In this document: piece after piece, positions 27,058 through 35,194 of the stretch
How the letters are laid out: every line of letters starts with the position of its first letter
Numbering within the stretch: the first letter of the stretch is position 1
DNA from: Bog-473 sp963764305
GTDB lineage: Bacteria > Actinomycetota > Acidimicrobiia > Acidimicrobiales > RAAP-2
Direction of reading: 5' to 3'
Length of the DNA: 64,000 bases
Assembly: GCA_963764305.1 (NCBI GenBank)
Contig: CAVXSD010000010.1
Span: forward strand, 806,001-870,000
The notes under the pieces: generated by a model
Databases searched by the model: none
Told to the model about the DNA's origin: nothing
The model's input: the letters and a program-made list of their open reading frames with translations, nothing else
Translations under genes and position numbers: made by a program

Positions 27058-27322
27058 GCAAATTGTTGGGACAGACGAATGCCTTGACAACGGTACGCTC
27101 AACCGCATTGCCCGTCTGACGAGGACTTCTGAGTGGGGCTAGCTGGTGTCGAACCAGCGACCTCAGCATTATCAGGGAGATCCACAAAATCTTGCTCGGT
27201 TCCGATGTGTCCCGCACAGTACCAATTCTGCTGCTCATCGGACCCCACTTCTTGGAGCGTGAGACTCATCGGGACTCCGCGGGACGGCCTGGGACCCAAT
27301 AGTTGGGACGAAGTTGGGACAG
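27058..27322 (-). repeat. tRNA-Ile-derived attachment-site unit 3
   Basis: The core at 27134-27175 is the 42-bp tRNA-Ile 3' half with two substitutions in the T arm. The left arm (27058-27133) matches 16431-16508 closely (shared GGGACAGACGAAT, then CTTGACAACGGTACGCT). The right arm shows five GGGAC boxes with the same 10/10/14/11-bp spacing as unit 1. Same orientation as the intact tRNA 1.9 kb away. Confidence 0.75.
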
Positions 27323-27475
27323 ATCCGCGGCCTGAGCAATGGGTCTTCTGCGGCTGTCCTAACAGTTACTGACTGTCCCAACAATGTGTCGAGATCGCGA
27401 TCCTTTCAGTCGGTAGCAGGTTGACCAACATTCAACCCAACGGCATCAATTGACTCCACCGCGTAGAGTCTGACC

Positions 27476-28681
27476 ATGGCACCACTGCTGTGGACGCAAC
27501 GCCAAGACATCGGTCCGTCGGCACGTTTTGGCCATGCGATGGCGTTCGACACCGCACGCGGTCGCACTGTTCTATTCGGAGGCGTCGCCAGCGGCTCATT
27601 CGTGAACGACACGTGGGAGTGGGACGGTGCGGACTGGACACAAATCCAGGACATCGGACCGCCGCCCCGTTCCCTCACGGCCCTAGCTTTTGACAGCACC
27701 CGCGGGCGAACCGTGCTCTTTGGGGGTGAAGGGAATGCGGCAGTACTCGCGGGCGACACCTGGGAGTGGGACGGTAGTGAATGGACGCAGGTCCAAGACG
27801 TCGGACCCTCTGCCCGGAGCGGGCACACAATGGCGTTCGATTCAAACCAACAACGCACGGTGCTCTTTGGTGGACGCGCCAGCGGCGGTTTGACAGGCGA
27901 CACCTGGCAGTGGGACGGGACCGCTTGGACCGAGGTCGAGGACACCGGACCGCCGGTCCGAGAGTCGCACGCGATGGTCTACGCGGCCGACCGGAACCGT
28001 ACGGTGCTGTTCGGTGGGGACGGCGGGAGCGGAACCGCGCTCGGTGACACCTGGGAGTGGGACGCCACGCACTGGACACACGTACAGGACGTCGGGCCTG
28101 CCCGTGAGGGCTCGGCCATGGTGTTCACTGGAAATGGCACGGCCTTATTCGGTGGGTCCAGGGGCGCACAGGCCAATCCGGCGGCACTGTTTGGCGATAC
28201 CTGGGAATGGGACGGCCAGCAATGGGTAGAGCGCCAGGACATGGGTCCTCAGGCGCGCTGGCTGCATGCCATGGCCTTCGACTCAGTGCGAAGCCGACTG
28301 GTGCTGTTTGGCGGGACACCGGCTTTGGCGCGTGACAGTTTGTTGGGCGACACCTGGGAGGCCGTTGGACCGGCAACGGTTTCGGGAGGAGTCGTGTTGA
28401 CCTTGTTTGTAATCCATCGTGAGGCACCCACGACCGGAACCCTGGGACTTTCGGGACCGGCGCCTCCCGGCGGAGTACTTGTACATTTATCGTGGGACGG
28501 TCCATTGAAATTTGCTCTGAATGTTTTGGGAGTGGGGACCATTCCTGTTGGACCTCCCTGGTCCATCCCGATACTCGAAGGCGCTTCCACGGTTACGTTC
28601 TCTGTTGAGGGTTTCGGCGGTGTCTTTCCGCTATCGGGGACCTTCACGGCCACGTTGGGCAACGTGACGAAGACAGAATAA
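27476..28681 (+). CDS. Kelch-like beta-propeller protein
   Basis: 401 residues. Six repeats of about 50 residues cover residues 5-300. Each follows the pattern ARFGHAMAFDTARGRTVLFGG, then DTWEWDG-x-x-W-T-x-x-x-D-x-GP, which is the kelch/galactose-oxidase central-domain type and should form a propeller. The last ~100 residues are a different, beta-rich domain. No signal peptide or anchor is visible. Alone in the island segment between tRNA-Ile (29082) and att unit 3, with lower GC than the core genes, which suggests transfer. Binding partner unknown. Confidence 0.75.
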   Translation: MAPLLWTQRQDIGPSARFGHAMAFDTARGRTVLFGGVASGSFVNDTWEWDGADWTQIQDIGPPPRSLTALAFDSTRGRTVLFGGEGNAAVLAGDTWEWDGSEWTQVQDVGPSARSGHTMAFDSNQQRTVLFGGRASGGLTGDTWQWDGTAWTEVEDTGPPVRESHAMVYAADRNRTVLFGGDGGSGTALGDTWEWDATHWTHVQDVGPAREGSAMVFTGNGTALFGGSRGAQANPAALFGDTWEWDGQQWVERQDMGPQARWLHAMAFDSVRSRLVLFGGTPALARDSLLGDTWEAVGPATVSGGVVLTLFVIHREAPTTGTLGLSGPAPPGGVLVHLSWDGPLKFALNVLGVGTIPVGPPWSIPILEGASTVTFSVEGFGGVFPLSGTFTATLGNVTKTE

Positions 28682-28876
28682 GTGAATGCGGGCGGGTGAC
28701 ATTGTTCGCCACTCGGACCGGCTCCGGGTTTCGCTTTTTCGCTGACCGAGGGCGTCGGCGTGAAGAACGCCAAGATCTCTGCCGACAGCGGGTCGGCCAC
28801 TCGCACGGCACTCCGAGCTGTCGTGTATCCGACGCCTGCACCTGGCCTCGGGCGGCGGCGGCAAAGCGTCCCAGGA

Positions 28877-29017
28877 TCACAACGCCTCCCTCGCCCACGT
28901 GGCGAATTGCTCGGGGTTGAGCTCGACCCGCCACACGCCGCCCCGCAGTCGAACCAAGGAGGTGTTCTCGGCCCGCTCCCGCTCCCGCTGGCGCTCGGCG
29001 TCGATCGACTTCGCCAT
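28877..29017 (-). CDS. Small basic protein next to tRNA-Ile (unknown)
   Basis: 46 residues, MAKSIDAERQRERERAENT then LVRLRGGVWRVELNPEQF and a short helix to the stop. The frame stays open upstream to the tRNA 3' end without another obvious start, so this could be the C-terminal relic of a longer protein cut by integration at the tRNA. No good ribosome binding site. I do not recognise it. Confidence 0.3.
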   Translation of the reverse strand: MAKSIDAERQRERERAENTSLVRLRGGVWRVELNPEQFATWAREAL

Positions 29018-29081
29018 TTGCGAGTCGTTGCGGAGAATCCTGCCCGGAGACTTCTTGCCCGCTGCCAGCGCTTCTACTTGG

Positions 29082-29155
29082 TGGGGCTAGCTGGAATCGA
29101 ACCAGCGACCTCAGCATTATCAGTGCTGCGCTCTAACCGACTGAGCTATAGCCCC
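29082..29155 (-). tRNA. tRNA-Ile (GAT anticodon)
   Basis: Complete 74-nt cloverleaf. The acceptor stem GGGGCTA pairs with TAGCCCC, the D arm reads GCTCAGTCGGTTAGAGC, the anticodon stem-loop is CAGCA-CTGATAA-TGCTG (anticodon GAT), the T arm CTGGTTCGAATCCAG, discriminator A. No CCA encoded. It is the only complete copy. Three 3'-half copies lie downstream on the same strand at 27134, 18707 and 16509, marking it as an integration site. Confidence 0.95.
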
Positions 29156-29219
29156 CGAAGTCCAGGCTGGAGGACGTATGAGGCTACACCACGGCCCGGC
29201 GCAACCGGCCAGCTCGGGC

Positions 29220-30617
29220 TCACCCGTTCGAAAGAGTCCTGGCGACCAGCGACGCCAGTGCGTCGGCTCCGGGCCCGTCGATCGCTAGGTGCGTGCCGTC
29301 CGCTCCGAACCACTGCGGGTTCTGGGCTGCCAGCGTTGCCCAGTCTGCGACCACGACATTGGGGTACCGGGTGGCGCCGCGGGCGAGGACTGCGTTGTCG
29401 GAGTCCTGCCACGGGCGGTCCGTGTGCAAATTGACGAAGACCACCCGCGACGCGCCGCCCACGATCGACATCATCGTGTCGAAGTCGGCGTCGGTGATCG
29501 GTCCGTTGGTGCCCAGCCCGACGATGACCTCGTCCCCGAGCTCTCCCTCGGTCTTCATGGTCCGCAAGATGGATTCACCCTCCGCCCACTGGCGACCCAC
29601 AGCGGCGTCGACCAGGATGCCGGGGATGTCAGCCGTGAGGGGATCGCGGTAGTCGACCATGATCGAGTCCCCGACTGCGGTCACCCGCGGTATCGGCGGT
29701 GCGGCGAACGCAGGCGTTCCGTAGAAGCCCGAGGTTCCGTAGGTGAACACTCCACCGTCAGCACCGATGAAGCGGTATCCGCTGCCGCTCGTGGGTGCCT
29801 CCATGCCAATGACCGGTTTGTTCAAGACGATGCCGCCGGCCGATCCGTAGAAGGGAGCGCTGTACGCAAAGATCCCACCGTCGGATGCGACGAGCCAATA
29901 GCCACGAGACTCTGCATCTGCGGCCATCCCGACGACCGGCTTGTTGAGATGGATCGAGCCGGTCGATCCCCAAAACGGAACGCCATACGCGAAGACACCA
30001 CCGTCCGATGCGACCAACCAATATCCGCCCCCGTCGCCCGCAGCGGCCATGCCGACGACCGGCTTGTTGAGGGTCATCGAACCCGTCGACCCGAGGAACG
30101 GAGCGTTGTAGGCAAAGATCCCGCCATCGGCGGCCACGAGCCAGTAACCACCCGTCGCAGGATCGACCGCCATGCCCACCACCGGCCTGTTGAGGCGGAT
30201 GGATCCCGTCGAGCCTCGGAACTGAGCGGTGCCGAAGGTGAACACGCCGCCGTCCGAAGCGACGAGGTAGTAGCCGCCCCCGTCCGGCGTCGCCGCGATG
30301 GCGACAATTGGGGCGTTCAGAGTGATTTGTTCGCCAAGGTAGGCGGCGTCACCGCATGCCGCGACATATCCATAATTGGTGACGATCCAATAGCCGCCGT
30401 CATCCCGGGTTGCTGCAATCCCGACGACCGCGCTGCCAGAGGGAAATGCGGCGGTCTGATCGCACGTGGTGGCAGCATGCGGACGGAGTGTCGCCGCTTC
30501 GCCTGATGTCGTGGGCAGAGCAAACAAGGACACGACGGCGAGAAGAAGCACCGAAAGAGCTGTTCCACATTGAGCCAAGATCCTGCGCGGCGAGGAGACT
30601 GTCGCCGATTCCGTCAT
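29220..30617 (-). CDS. Secreted repeat protein with C-terminal SGNH hydrolase domain
   Basis: 465 residues. An N-terminal signal peptide (basic start, then TALSVLLLAVVSLFALPTTSGEA) is followed by about seven repeats of ~39 residues at 56-330, each like NKPVVGMAADPATGGYWLVA-DGGIFAY-APFLGSTGS. The C-terminal SGNH-type domain has VTAVGDSIM (Ser in GDS), VGLGTNG (Asn block) and DGTHLAIDG (Asp-x-x-His). The last domain resembles the periplasmic SGNH tails of acyltransferase-3 proteins. Probably an extracellular esterase or acyl-transfer-associated protein carried on a glycine-rich repeat stalk. A paralogue of the SGNH domain follows at 30726. Confidence 0.8.
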   Translation of the reverse strand: MTESATVSSPRRILAQCGTALSVLLLAVVSLFALPTTSGEAATLRPHAATTCDQTAAFPSGSAVVGIAATRDDGGYWIVTNYGYVAACGDAAYLGEQITLNAPIVAIAATPDGGGYYLVASDGGVFTFGTAQFRGSTGSIRLNRPVVGMAVDPATGGYWLVAADGGIFAYNAPFLGSTGSMTLNKPVVGMAAAGDGGGYWLVASDGGVFAYGVPFWGSTGSIHLNKPVVGMAADAESRGYWLVASDGGIFAYSAPFYGSAGGIVLNKPVIGMEAPTSGSGYRFIGADGGVFTYGTSGFYGTPAFAAPPIPRVTAVGDSIMVDYRDPLTADIPGILVDAAVGRQWAEGESILRTMKTEGELGDEVIVGLGTNGPITDADFDTMMSIVGGASRVVFVNLHTDRPWQDSDNAVLARGATRYPNVVVADWATLAAQNPQWFGADGTHLAIDGPGADALASLVARTLSNG

Positions 30618-30725
30618 CTGAAACCTCTATCCCGGTGGTCGCCATACGACCGGAGGCAGCATGCCACCGGAGCAGCGGATGTGCACGGCGTCACTTTTGA
30701 ACCCGCTATGCCACCGGATCCCGGC

Positions 30726-31478
30726 TCATCCGTTGGTCAGCGTCGACGCGATCAACCATGCGAGTGCGTCCGTCCCGGGCCCGTCAATTGCCAGGTGGGT
30801 GCCGTCCCCTCCGAACCACTGCGGGTTCTGCGCCGCGAGCGCCGCCCAATCGGCAACGACGACGTTGGGGTACCTGGTCGCGCCGTCTGCGAGCACGGCG
30901 TTGTTGGGGTCCTGCCACGGGCGATCGACGTGCACATTCACGAAAACCACGCGTGACGCCCCTCCGAGGATCGACATCATGTTGTCGAAGTCGCGGTCCG
31001 TGATTGGTCCGTTGGTGCCCAGTCCGACGATGACGTCGCCGCCGAGCCGGCCCTCGGTCTTCAGGGCCTGAAGGATGAATTCGCCATCGGACCACGACCG
31101 ACTGACCGAGGCGTCCACGTTGGTGCCGGGAATCGAGGTCTTGAGCGGACCCTGGTAGTCGAGCATGACCGAGTCACCGACGGCGGTCACTTGGCCGGCG
31201 ACGAACCCCGGTCCCGCCGGGCGGTTCGTCGTCGCGGTCGTCGTCGGAGCAGGGGGCGCGGTCGTGGTCGTGGGCCCGAGGTGGGTCGCTGCAGTGCGAT
31301 GGTGCGCTGAGGAGGGCGTGGCCGAATTCTCCACCACTAGGAACGCAACGGCGCCCAGTAGCGCGACAACGGCGACCGCGGAGGCGGTGATTCTGCCGGA
31401 TGGTCGGCGCCGTTTTCGGGTGGTCGCGGGGCGAGCCATAGGCATACAGCCTCGCGGCTTTGGCGTGCGACGGGTCAT
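30726..31478 (-). CDS. SGNH hydrolase-type protein, membrane-anchored
   Basis: 250 residues. A basic N-terminus precedes one membrane helix (ITASAVAVVALLGAVAFLVVE), a Thr/Pro-rich linker (TTTTAPPAPTTTATT) and an SGNH domain with VTAVGDSVMLDYQGPL, VGLGTNGPITD and DGTHLAIDGPG. The domain is a close paralogue of the one ending at 29220, so a tandem duplication is likely. Alternative starts at 31445 and 31439 only shorten the cytoplasmic tail. Ends 109 bp upstream of the paralogue. Role: putative cell-surface esterase; substrate unknown. Confidence 0.78.
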   Translation of the reverse strand: MTRRTPKPRGCMPMARPATTRKRRRPSGRITASAVAVVALLGAVAFLVVENSATPSSAHHRTAATHLGPTTTTAPPAPTTTATTNRPAGPGFVAGQVTAVGDSVMLDYQGPLKTSIPGTNVDASVSRSWSDGEFILQALKTEGRLGGDVIVGLGTNGPITDRDFDNMMSILGGASRVVFVNVHVDRPWQDPNNAVLADGATRYPNVVVADWAALAAQNPQWFGGDGTHLAIDGPGTDALAWLIASTLTNG

Positions 31479-31493
31479 CGCGCCCAGGGGGTG

Positions 31494-32309
31494 TCAGCCG
31501 GGAAGCGCAGCGTCCTCCGGCCACAAGCGCACACCGATCGACTGACTGGCGGTCGCCAGGAGGTCCCCGTCCTCCGACCAGAGGAACGCGAGCCCTTGTC
31601 CGTATCCGCCCACGAGGGCGTGGATGCGGATGTCGCAGAGCACCCACTCCGTCGGCTTCAACTGCACCATGCGGAGTGTGTTGTCGAGGCTCCGTCCCAT
31701 GGCGCGGCGTCCGAGCGGCTGGGAGACGGCCCCGGAGACGTAGTCGCCGAAGATCGCCAGAGTGGCGGCCGAGGGGGTGAGGTGACCGGGGACCCGTGCC
31801 CAGAGGGCGGAATCCGGGCTCCCGGGGGAACCGTCCATCTCCTCGAAGGTCCGACCTCGGGCGGAGCGCACCTCGACGCTGTCCATGATGGTGTTGCGGA
31901 AAATATCGGGCAGGAACCGCGGCGGGCACTGATCGGGCGGCAGCACGTCAGGTGGAGCGACCCACACCCCACCGACCCCCAGATCGTCTTTCCCGAGGGC
32001 GGCATTGACCGTCAGGATCTCCCGCCCGTCGACGCTACCGACCGCACGGCCCTGCGTGACGTGGCCGCCGACGGCCGCCAGCGTCACCTCCCAGACCAGT
32101 TCTGCATCGGTGAGGGCATAAGACAGATAGTGGCCGGTGGCCCACACGGTCGGCCGCCCGGATGCCGCCTCGAGGGCAACGAGGGCTGCCCCGAGCCCGC
32201 ATCCGCCAAATAGAAAGTTTCCCGGCGTCGTGAGCTGTGGCGCCACGCGCATCCGCCAGTGCAGGTTGTCGCCGTCAGGCACCATTCCCAGGAAGGTCCG
32301 TGCATCCAC
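31494..32309 (-). CDS. Acyl-CoA thioesterase-like protein (double hotdog)
   Basis: 271 residues arranged as two hotdog halves. The first has NFLFGGCGLGAALVALEAASGRPTVWATGHYLSYA. The second ends TPSAATLAIFGDYVSGAVSQ, then SLDNTLRMVQL and VLCDIRIHALVGGYGQGLAFLWSEDGDLLATASQSIGVRL, the usual C-terminal signature of TesB/YbaW-like thioesterases. It would hydrolyse acyl-CoA esters. The stop is 16 bp from the SGNH gene start, so the two may be cotranscribed. Confidence 0.82.
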   Translation of the reverse strand: MDARTFLGMVPDGDNLHWRMRVAPQLTTPGNFLFGGCGLGAALVALEAASGRPTVWATGHYLSYALTDAELVWEVTLAAVGGHVTQGRAVGSVDGREILTVNAALGKDDLGVGGVWVAPPDVLPPDQCPPRFLPDIFRNTIMDSVEVRSARGRTFEEMDGSPGSPDSALWARVPGHLTPSAATLAIFGDYVSGAVSQPLGRRAMGRSLDNTLRMVQLKPTEWVLCDIRIHALVGGYGQGLAFLWSEDGDLLATASQSIGVRLWPEDAALPG

Positions 32310-32410
32310 GGGGCCGCACCCTACCGGCGCTGCCGAGGCATGACCGCTTCGGGCCTACGATGGTGACCCCAAAGAGCAGAGTTGTGGCTCTGGCAGTCTC
32401 GGTCGCTTCC

Positions 32411-32483
32411 GGGGGTGTAGCTCAGCTGGAAGAGCGGCGGCTTTGCAAGCCGTAGGTCGAGGGTTCGAGTCCCTTCACCTCCA
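32411..32483 (+). tRNA. tRNA-Ala (TGC anticodon)
   Basis: 73-nt cloverleaf. The acceptor GGGGGTG pairs with CACCTCC (one G-T), D arm GCTCAGCTGGAAGAGC, anticodon stem-loop GCGGC-TTTGCAA-GCCGT (anticodon TGC), T arm GAGGGTTCGAGTCCCTT, discriminator A. No encoded CCA. It lies 3.3 kb from tRNA-Ile but on the other strand. Confidence 0.95.
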
Positions 32484-32501
32484 CAACCTTCACCTCCACA
32501 A
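32472..32501 (+). repeat. 15-bp tandem duplication of the tRNA-Ala 3' end
   Basis: CCTTCACCTCCACAA occurs twice back to back (32472-32486 and 32487-32501). The first copy overlaps the last 12 bases of tRNA-Ala. A duplicated tRNA 3' tail is what excision or loss of an integrated element, or slippage, could leave. The rest of the gap to 32823 holds no recognisable gene. Confidence 0.7.
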
Positions 32502-32823
32502 AACCCTTGGATCCGAGCGCGCAGTTGGATCCGAGCGCTCGAAGAGAAAAGAGCAGCTCGAACCGGGATCTCCATGACGCACTGGGTGTCATCGGGCCGT
32601 TTGTGCGATCTGCGCGCTCTGTCCGTAGCGCAACGACTTGACGAAGTCGGGCTCTACGGCACGCTGCGACATTCCTCGGGTTCGAGGTCGACCACCCGGG
32701 TCTGGATCCGCCGGACATCGCCCAGCGGGTCGTCACCTGCCCGTCCGACCCGATTGCCGGAGCCTGCCGTGTCTTCACCCCGTGTGTCCTTTTCCTGTCC
32801 AACCGATGACGGCGAAGGAGTGG

Positions 32824-34044
32824 CTAGATCGCGCCCTCCGCCGACAGGCTGGCGATGTCGTCCCAGGTGTACCCGGCCTCGAGCAGGACCTCCTCGGTGT
32901 GCTGTCCCAGCTCGGGCACGACGGGACGCGCCTTCGGCAGGGGGTCCGAGAAGCGGACCGGCGCTCTGACGACCTCGGTGGTGGTCCCGGGGGCGTCCTC
33001 GAGGCGCGCGATGTAGCCGTTGGCCCTGACGCCCGGATCTGCCGCGACCTCGGCGTGATCCCGGACTGGGGCGAAGCGCAGGCCTGCGGCGCCGAGCAGA
33101 TCGCACCACTCCGCCGTCGGTTTGGTGGCGAAGACCTCGTCCAGGATGGGCCACAGGGCCGCTTTGTCATCCTCGAAGTACATCAGCGTTGAGAATCGTT
33201 CGATCAGGTCGGGCCTGCCGATGGTCCGGTAGAAGAGGTCACGCGCCGGTCCCGCGGTACCGACGATGGCTATCCAGCCGTCGGCCGTCGGGAACATGCC
33301 GTAGATGCCCGGGATCATCGGGTGGCTGCGGGCGCTCGGACCCGAAACCTGTCCCGACAGGAGATACCGGGTGTATTCCCCGGCCTGTGCCCACAGCTGA
33401 CCGCCGAGCAGTGAAGTCTCGACCAATTGCCCACGGCCCGTGTGCTCCCGTGCGTACAGCGCGGCCAGGATGCCCGAGAGCAGGTTCTGCCCTGAGATGT
33501 GATCGGCGATGGTGGCTCCGATGGCACTGGGGTCCACGCCGTTTCCGCCAGTGGTGCTGATCAGCCCGCCCGCGGCCTGTGCGCTGAGGTCAGCGCCCTC
33601 CCGGGCCGCATCGGGACCGTCCGGTCCGAAAGAGGACCCCATCGCATAGATGATCCGCTCGTTGCAGGCGGCCGCGTCGGCGTACCCGAGGCCCCACGCC
33701 TCCATGGTCCCCGGCTTGAAGTTGGTGATGACGACGTCGGCGTCCTTCACGAGGCGCAGGAAGACATCGCGTCCTTTTGGCGAGCGAAGGTCGATCGTCA
33801 TGCTCCGCTTGCCCCGGTTGTACGCGATGAAGAACGCCGACCGCCGGTCTCCACGGCCGATGGGGAGCCACCGACCCTGATCGCCGAAGCCCGGGAGCTC
33901 GATCTTGATGACCTCCGCTCCCCACTCTTGCATCGTCAGTGACGCCTGGGGTCCCTGGACGAGGAGCCCCGCCTCGAGGACCCGGACGCCCTCGAGAGGT
34001 CCGGTCGTCGGTTCGTTCGCGGAGTTCTCTTGGCTGGAGGTCAT
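32824..34044 (-). CDS. CaiB/BaiF family CoA-transferase
   Basis: 406 residues. Family III CoA-transferase features are GVRVLEAGLLVQGPQASLTMQEWGAEVIKIE at the N-terminus, RGKRSMTIDLRSPKGRDVFLRLVKDADVVITNFKPG near 80-110, and GADLSAQAAGG near 150 with the Asp that forms the acyl-enzyme. HISGQNLLSGILAALYAREHTGRGQLVETSLL follows near 190. Such enzymes move CoA between carboxylic acids; substrate unknown. The ATG at 34044 is chosen because the longer form overlaps the divergent gene. Next to an SDR, it may belong to acyl-CoA or steroid catabolism, which is only a guess. Confidence 0.88.
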   Translation of the reverse strand: MTSSQENSANEPTTGPLEGVRVLEAGLLVQGPQASLTMQEWGAEVIKIELPGFGDQGRWLPIGRGDRRSAFFIAYNRGKRSMTIDLRSPKGRDVFLRLVKDADVVITNFKPGTMEAWGLGYADAAACNERIIYAMGSSFGPDGPDAAREGADLSAQAAGGLISTTGGNGVDPSAIGATIADHISGQNLLSGILAALYAREHTGRGQLVETSLLGGQLWAQAGEYTRYLLSGQVSGPSARSHPMIPGIYGMFPTADGWIAIVGTAGPARDLFYRTIGRPDLIERFSTLMYFEDDKAALWPILDEVFATKPTAEWCDLLGAAGLRFAPVRDHAEVAADPGVRANGYIARLEDAPGTTTEVVRAPVRFSDPLPKARPVVPELGQHTEEVLLEAGYTWDDIASLSAEGAI

Positions 34045-34129
34045 TCGCCACACCTTTGTGAGTTGCACCCGGAAGGTCAAGCGCTGGCTCGATCGGACGG
34101 CCCGCTCCATACGGTGCAAGAGTCATGTC

Positions 34130-34762
34130 GTGCCCCGCGTCCCCCGAGACAGCGTCCTGCGTCTCTACGACGAAGGTGTCCGCGCGTTCGAGGCGGCTGC
34201 GGCTGGGCTGCCACCCGACGGGTGGTCCCTGACCGCCTGCGGCGAATGGACGGCTGCGGAGCTGGCCAGGCACGTCCTGGCTGTCGCCGGGTGGTACCAC
34301 GAGTGGCTCGACCGGGCTGAGCGGGGCGACGCCGCTCCCGCGTTCGGCGTGGCGGATCTCGGGGCACAGAATGCCCGGGCGCTCGCCGAGCTGGCGCACC
34401 TCGGCGGGCCGGCCGCGGTCGGGCAATTCGTCGCCCGTGCGCGCGCCTACGGTGCCCGCCTTCCCGCGTCGTGGGATCTGCCGTTCGGCTTTCCACGGGG
34501 CACGGTCACCGCCGGACTGCACGCCGCCATGGCGGCCTCCGAGTGGCACCTCCACACCTGGGACCTGGCTCGCTCCCGTGGGTGGGGGCACCGCCCCAGT
34601 GACCCCACCGCCCTCTATGAGGCGACCGGGGAGTGCCTGGCGGTGGTCGAGGGCGGCCTGAAGGGAAGGGTCGCCGGCCTGCTCGTGCCGCTGGGATCCC
34701 GCCTCCGCCCCTGGGAGGCGATGCTCAGGCGCTCAGGCCGGGCGCCTGGTGCGGACGACTGA
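34130..34762 (+). CDS. DinB/mycothiol-dependent maleylpyruvate isomerase-like protein
   Basis: 210 residues from a GTG. RLYDEGVRAFEAAAAGLPPDGWSLTACGEWTAAELARHVLAVAGWYHEWLDRAERGD at the N-terminus carries the W-x-x-x-E-L-x-x-H-V metal-binding pattern of the mycothiol maleylpyruvate isomerase N-terminal (DinB-fold) domain. AAMAASEWHLHTWDLARSRG near 130 holds the later E-x-x-x-H-x-W-D ligand region. Likely a Zn-dependent thiol-conjugate enzyme of unknown substrate. Divergent from the CoA-transferase gene, with 85 bp between starts. Confidence 0.8.
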   Translation: MPRVPRDSVLRLYDEGVRAFEAAAAGLPPDGWSLTACGEWTAAELARHVLAVAGWYHEWLDRAERGDAAPAFGVADLGAQNARALAELAHLGGPAAVGQFVARARAYGARLPASWDLPFGFPRGTVTAGLHAAMAASEWHLHTWDLARSRGWGHRPSDPTALYEATGECLAVVEGGLKGRVAGLLVPLGSRLRPWEAMLRRSGRAPGADD

Positions 34763-34764
34763 CT

Positions 34765-35091
34765 TCAGCGCCAGCCGACCCGCCGGAGGACGTGCGAGTG
34801 ACACCGCCCAGTGCGGCTTCGCTCGAAGGTGCAATCCGTCTCGGTCACGCAGCCGCACGAAATCGCCTGCCCGTGGCAGGCCGGGCACCGCTCCATGCAG
34901 CACCCGGGGTGGTGGACCCCCCCGAGGGGGGTTCCACAGTCTCGGCAGTCCTCTGGTTCGTATCGGTGCCTCGGCCGGAGTTCCTGGCCCCAGGCGATCG
35001 GAACGTAGGCCTTGCCCTCGATGACGACGGGGTCGGTCAGGCAGCTGATCCCCTCGGTCATTTCGCCCCCACAGTGCGAACAAATGGCCAT
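34765..35091 (-). CDS. Cysteine-rich zinc-ribbon-like protein
   Basis: 108 residues with twelve Cys including CSHCGGEM, CRDCGTPLGG, CCMERCPACHG and CGC, which suits two or more zinc knuckles. His residues (HHPG) sit between pairs. GGAG lies 6 nt before the ATG at 35091. Convergent with the DinB-like gene (2 bp between stops) and divergent from the SDR. I do not recognise a specific family; a metal-binding or nucleic-acid-binding role is possible. Confidence 0.65.
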   Translation of the reverse strand: MAICSHCGGEMTEGISCLTDPVVIEGKAYVPIAWGQELRPRHRYEPEDCRDCGTPLGGVHHPGCCMERCPACHGQAISCGCVTETDCTFERSRTGRCHSHVLRRVGWR

Positions 35092-35194
35092 GACTCTCCT
35101 TTGTTCAACCGTGCCGCCGATCATCTCAGGCCCGTGTGACACCGGCGCGGATATCCACGGCCTCCGGGTTCCCGCCCTGCCCTACGCTTCGCTC

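Noticed and set aside
32422..32802. Minus-strand reading frame through tRNA-Ala ending KGLEPSTYGLQSRRSSS
   Set aside because: It is the translation of the tRNA-Ala gene in reverse, a well-known spurious protein; there is no ribosome site or codon bias.
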